64,000 bases of DNA. Origin: Enterobacter quasihormaechei (GTDB lineage Bacteria > Pseudomonadota > Gammaproteobacteria > Enterobacterales > Enterobacteriaceae). Made by a program: the position numbers and the translations under genes. The first letter of the stretch is position 1; every line of letters begins with the position of its first letter. Shown here in pieces: positions 60,578 through 64,000 of this stretch. Below the pieces are notes generated by a model. That model worked only from the letters and a program-made list of their open reading frames with translations, did not search any database and was not told the DNA's origin. Location of the stretch: NCBI RefSeq assembly GCF_004331385.1, contig NZ_SJON01000008.1, positions 62,001-126,000 of the forward strand, read 5' to 3'.

Positions 60578-61678
60578 TTATTTTGCGTCGGTGGCAGTAC
60601 CGTTAGCATGCCAGTCAAACACGCCGAACTCGAAGCCCTTCAGGTCGCCCTTCTCATCCCATGAGAGCGGCCCCATCACGGTTTCTACCGAATTCGCTTT
60701 CAGCCAGGTGGCAATCTCCGCCGGATCGGCTGACTGGTTCAGGCCCGCTTGCAGAGACTGCAACGCTGCGTAGGTGGTCCACACGAACGCACCGCTTGGA
60801 TCCTGTTTCTTCGCCTTGATGGCATCCACCACTGGTTTGTTCGCAGGTACCTGGTCGTAGTTCTTCGGCTTGGTCACCAGCAGGCCTTCGGCAGATTCAC
60901 CCGCGATGTTAGACAGGGAAACGTTCGCCACGCCTTCTGGGCCCATGAACTGAGTCTTCAGACCCGCCGCACGCGCCTGACGCAGGATCTGCCCCATTTC
61001 CGGGTGATAGCCGCCGTAGTAAACGAAGTCGATATTCTCTTTCTTCAGACGCGCCACCAGGGTAGAGAAATCTTTCTCGCCGGCGGTGATACCGTCAAAG
61101 AACACCACGTTGGCGTTCGCTTTTTTCAGGTTGTCCTGCACCGCGCGCGCCAGGCCTTCACCGTACTGCTGTTTATCATGAACAATCGCGATGCGCTGCG
61201 GCTTCACTTTTTCCACGATGTATTTCGCGGCGGTTGGGCCCTGATCGGAGTCCAGACCGGTGGTGCGCAGGATCAGCTTGTAGCCGCGTGCGGTCAGCTC
61301 GGGTGCCGTCGCTGCCGGGGTGATCATCAGAATGCCTTCGTCTTCGTAGATGTCAGACGCGGGCTGCGTGGAGGAGGAGCACAGGTGACCGATAACGTAT
61401 TTGATGCCGTCGTTCACCACTTTGTTCGCCACCGCGACCGCCTGTTTCGGGTCACAGGCATCGTCATATTTTACGATTTGCAGCTTTTCGCCCTTGATAC
61501 CGCCCTTAGCATTAATGTCTGCAACCGCCTGTTCCGCGCCCGTAAATTCCTGGTCGCCGTACTGTGCTACCGGACCGGACATCGCGCCCACCACGGCCAC
61601 TTTAATATCGGCCTGCGCCATGGTGCTGAATGCCAACGCGATACATCCTGCCAGTAACGCTTTACCCTTCATATTCAT
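60578..61678 (-). CDS. livJ: Leu/Ile/Val periplasmic binding protein LivJ
   Basis: Periplasmic binding protein of 366 residues with signal peptide [20 protein letters not shown] ending in AQA. The mature part [20 protein letters not shown] matches E. coli LivJ (Tyr where LivK has Trp), and it ends [17 protein letters not shown] lies eight bases before the ATG at 61678; a second ATG two codons later is possible. It feeds the LivHMGF permease. Confidence 0.97.
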   Translation of the reverse strand: MNMKGKALLAGCIALAFSTMAQADIKVAVVGAMSGPVAQYGDQEFTGAEQAVADINAKGGIKGEKLQIVKYDDACDPKQAVAVANKVVNDGIKYVIGHLCSSSTQPASDIYEDEGILMITPAATAPELTARGYKLILRTTGLDSDQGPTAAKYIVEKVKPQRIAIVHDKQQYGEGLARAVQDNLKKANANVVFFDGITAGEKDFSTLVARLKKENIDFVYYGGYHPEMGQILRQARAAGLKTQFMGPEGVANVSLSNIAGESAEGLLVTKPKNYDQVPANKPVVDAIKAKKQDPSGAFVWTTYAALQSLQAGLNQSADPAEIATWLKANSVETVMGPLSWDEKGDLKGFEFGVFDWHANGTATDAK

Positions 61679-61842
61679 CCTGAGATTCCCCATTATTATG
61701 GTTATAACGATTGTTGTGATGTTGTTGTGTAGCGCTTTATTTCAGTTATAGGCCTGCTGCTCGCGCTTTTTCAGCATACTCTGCTAAAACATACCCCATT
61801 TTTATGATTTTGGAATAGCTAATTTGAAATGAAAATATGATA

Positions 61843-61868
61843 CGCCCGACCGTTATTTCAGCCGGGCG
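61843..61868 (-). terminator. Weak hairpin after the PuuE-like gene
   Basis: CGCCCGGCTGAAATAACGGT...CGGGCG pairs six outer bases just after the stop codon. There is only a broken U-tract, so strength is doubtful. The 160 bases between here and livJ must hold the livJ promoter. Confidence 0.4.
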
Positions 61869-61875
61869 TTTGGCT

Positions 61876-63141
61876 TTATCGTGTCAGCGAGGCGGAAATA
61901 ATATCCAGCGCTTTACGGAACTGTGCTTCGGGGATGGTAAGCGGATAGAGAAAACGGATCACGTTGCCGTAAACGCCGCAGCTCAGGAGCAACAGCCCTT
62001 CGTTCAGCGCGCGCTCCTGAACCTGGCGGGTAAATTCCGGCGACGGCTGCCCGGTTTGCGGATCGGTAAATTCCACCGCCACCATTGAGCCCTGCGCGCG
62101 GATATCGGCGATATACGGACAGCCATCCTTCGCTTTGTTCAGCACCTCGACCAGATGATGGCCGAGATGAGACGCGCGCGTGCAGAGGTTGTCTTCGTCA
62201 ATCACGTCCAGCACCGCATGGGCCGCGGCGATCGCCAGCGGGTTACCCGCGTAGGTACCGCCCAATCCGCCAGGCGCAGGCGCATCCATCACCTCGGCAC
62301 GGCCCGATACCGCTGAGAGCGGCATTCCGCCCGCCAGGCTTTTCGCCATGGTGATGAGGTCCGGCTTCACGCAATGGTTTTCCATGGAGAACAGCTTGCC
62401 GGTGCGGGCGAAGCCGGTTTGTACTTCATCGGCAATCAGCAAAATACCGTGCGTGTCGCACAGGGCACGCAGCGCCTGCATGAAATCAGCGGGCGCGACG
62501 TTGAACCCGCCTTCCCCCTGAACCGGTTCAATAATGATGGCCGCCACCTGATCGGGCGCGATGTCGGCTTTGAAAATGCGCTCCAGGCTTTTTAGCGCTT
62601 CGGCGGTACTGACCCCGTGCAGGTCGTTGGGGAATTGCGCGTGGTATACCGAGCCGGGGAACGGGCCGAAGCCGAGCTTATAGGGCGCCACTTTGCCGGT
62701 CAGCGCCATGGTCATAAAGGTACGACCATGGAACGCGCCGCCGAAGGTGATGAGGCCGGGACGTCTGGTATACGCGCGGGCAATTTTCACCGCGTTTTCG
62801 ACCGCTTCTGCACCGGTTGAGAAAAAGGCGGTTTTGGCCGGTCCCTCTATCGGTACGCGCTGGTTGATGCGCTCGGCAAGCGCCACATAGCCTTCGTAGG
62901 GGACGATTTGATAAGCGGTATGGGTAAAGGCGTGAAGCTGTTTTTCGATGGCAGCGATAACTTTTGGATGGCGATGGCCGGTATTCAGCACGGCGATCCC
63001 GGCGGCAAAATCAATATACTCGTTACCTTCCACGTCCCACACCGTGGCGTTTTCGGCTTTATCGGCATAGAAGTGACACATGACGCCGATACCGCGCGGC
63101 GTTGCCTGGATACGTCGGTCATTCAGTTCGTTATTTTTCAC
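61876..63141 (-). CDS. 4-aminobutyrate transaminase, PuuE/GabT type
   Basis: Class III PLP aminotransferase of 421 residues, the length of E. coli PuuE and very similar along its whole length (ATPRGIGVMCHFYADKAENAT, DFAAGIAVLNTGHRHP, GGFNVAPADFMQALR). The PLP lysine is in LITMAKSLAGGMPLS and the cofactor Asp in LIADEVQTGFARTG. It should convert GABA plus 2-oxoglutarate to succinate semialdehyde plus glutamate. E. coli K-12 has no gene here between livJ and rpoH, so this is a lineage-specific paralogue; no putrescine or GABA pathway genes adjoin it. Confidence 0.93.
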   Translation of the reverse strand: MKNNELNDRRIQATPRGIGVMCHFYADKAENATVWDVEGNEYIDFAAGIAVLNTGHRHPKVIAAIEKQLHAFTHTAYQIVPYEGYVALAERINQRVPIEGPAKTAFFSTGAEAVENAVKIARAYTRRPGLITFGGAFHGRTFMTMALTGKVAPYKLGFGPFPGSVYHAQFPNDLHGVSTAEALKSLERIFKADIAPDQVAAIIIEPVQGEGGFNVAPADFMQALRALCDTHGILLIADEVQTGFARTGKLFSMENHCVKPDLITMAKSLAGGMPLSAVSGRAEVMDAPAPGGLGGTYAGNPLAIAAAHAVLDVIDEDNLCTRASHLGHHLVEVLNKAKDGCPYIADIRAQGSMVAVEFTDPQTGQPSPEFTRQVQERALNEGLLLLSCGVYGNVIRFLYPLTIPEAQFRKALDIISASLTR

Positions 63142-63221
63142 CCTGATCCCCTGAGAATGTCGCCTGCTTAGCGCACCAGTAAGTGTTTGCCAGGGGGGAG
63201 AAATTCGCCAGAGCGGGCGCT

Positions 63222-63257
63222 AAAAAAACAGAACCCCCGAATTTGCATTCGAGGGTT
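63222..63257 (-). terminator. Intrinsic terminator of rpoH
   Basis: On the minus strand AACCCTCGAAT-GCAA-ATTCGGGGGTT forms an 11-pair stem with one mismatch, followed by CTG and seven U residues, 20 bases after the rpoH stop. Confidence 0.88.
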
Positions 63258-63276
63258 ATCGGGGACTTCGCCTGAA

Positions 63277-64000
63277 TTACGCTTCGATAGCGGCGCGAAG
63301 TTTTTTCATGGCGTTCTTCTCAAGCTGACGCACACGTTCAGCGGAGACGCCGTAGCGGTCGGCCAGCTCCTGCAAGGTGGACTTGTTATCTTCGTCCAGC
63401 CAGCGGGCACGGATGATATCCTGGCTACGCTCGTCGAGGCCTTCCATCGCGAAGGTCAGCTTGTTTGCCGCCTGGTCTTCCCAGTTATCCTCTTCAATGC
63501 CATCAGCAAAGTTAGAGGTTTTATCCTGAAGATACAGGACCGGGGCCATCGGCTGGCTGTCGGACGCATCGTCGTCGGCAGACATATCAAACGTCATGTC
63601 CTGCGCGGCCATACGGGATTCCATCTCGCGGACGTCTTTGCTGGAAACGCCCAGCTCGCGCGCGACCATTTCCACTTCATCCTGATTGAACCAGCCCAGA
63701 CGCTGCTTGGTTTTACGCAGGTTGAAGAACAGTTTGCGCTGCGCTTTCGTCGTGGCGACCTTCACAATACGCCAGTTACGCAGAACGTATTCGTGAATTT
63801 CCGCTTTGATCCAGTGCACGGCGAAGGAGACCAGTCGCACACCCACTTCCGGGTTAAAGCGACGCACCGCTTTCATCAGGCCAATGTTACCTTCCTGAAT
63901 CAAGTCCGCCTGCGGCAGGCCGTAGCCCGCGTAATTACGAGCAACGTGAACAACAAAGCGCAGGTGAGACAGGATCAGCGTTTTAGCTGCTTCCAGATCG
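63277..64000 (-). CDS. rpoH: RNA polymerase sigma-32 factor, partial (N-terminus outside window)
   Basis: The frame runs off the right edge, leaving about 240 of the usual 284 residues. Region 2 ([47 protein letters not shown]), the RpoH box [16 protein letters not shown] and the region 4 HTH ([28 protein letters not shown]) are clear. It directs heat-shock promoters. The thermosensor at the 5' end of the message is not in the window. The first in-frame ATG seen (63903) is internal. Confidence 0.98.
   Translation of the reverse strand, partial: DLEAAKTLILSHLRFVVHVARNYAGYGLPQADLIQEGNIGLMKAVRRFNPEVGVRLVSFAVHWIKAEIHEYVLRNWRIVKVATTKAQRKLFFNLRKTKQRLGWFNQDEVEMVARELGVSSKDVREMESRMAAQDMTFDMSADDDASDSQPMAPVLYLQDKTSNFADGIEEDNWEDQAANKLTFAMEGLDERSQDIIRARWLDEDNKSTLQELADRYGVSAERVRQLEKNAMKKLRAAIEA

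Noticed and set aside
60343..60618. Open frame of 91 codons on the minus strand overlapping the livJ 3' end
   Set aside because: No ribosome site, low-complexity translation, and it overlaps livJ and its terminator region.

Overview
The window is chromosomal DNA of a member of the Enterobacteriaceae, most like Enterobacter and its near relatives. Gene order follows the E. coli K-12 backbone from yhgF to rpoH. Most proteins match their E. coli counterparts in length and motifs, and REP-type inverted repeats (GCCGGGTGGCG...CCACCCGGC) sit at nine core gene junctions. All identifications come from reading the sequence and from knowledge of the families; no database search was run.

Layout. 1-5.9 kb: the 3' end of yhgF, the ferrous-iron operon feoABC with candidate FNR and Fur sites, bioH, gntX and nfuA. 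6-7.6 kb: gluconate permease gntT with GntR operators. 7.6-15.4 kb: malPQ and the divergent activator gene malT. 15.5-19.2 kb: glpEGR and divergent glpD. 19.2-28.6 kb: the glycogen operon glgBXCAP. 28.9-33.8 kb: asd, yhgN and gntRKU. 33.9-38.8 kb: yhhW, yhhX, the small RNA RyhB, yhhY, ggt and yhhA. 38.8-43.8 kb: ugpBAECQ with Pho boxes. 44-49.6 kb: livKHMGF and panM. 60.6-64 kb: livJ, a PuuE-like aminotransferase gene and the 3' part of rpoH.

Between the convergent genes panM and livJ, where E. coli K-12 has only a short spacer, lies an accessory block of about 10.5 kb (49.68-60.19 kb). It holds nine tightly packed genes on the minus strand. In transcription order they encode a TetR regulator, a small cupin, a fused isopropylmalate-isomerase/aconitase-like enzyme with its domains in swivel-first order, an Fe(II)/2-oxoglutarate oxygenase, a PLP aminotransferase, a 623-aa FAD/NAD(P)-binding protein, an isochorismatase-fold hydrolase lacking the usual catalytic Cys, an MFS transporter and a type-2 isopropylmalate-synthase homologue with a shortened C-terminus. 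Start and stop codons overlap (ATGA or TGATG) at four junctions, and a dyad overlaps the likely promoter. I read this as a biosynthetic operon for a small, exported, chain-extended and hydroxylated non-protein amino acid or 2-oxoacid. The product is unknown to me, and this is the best candidate for an undescribed system in the window.

The rest is ordinary enterobacterial metabolism: maltose/glycogen, glycerol/glycerol-3-phosphate, gluconate, branched-chain amino-acid uptake and iron control. The known local regulators MalT, GlpR and GntR are encoded beside operators that can be read in the sequence.
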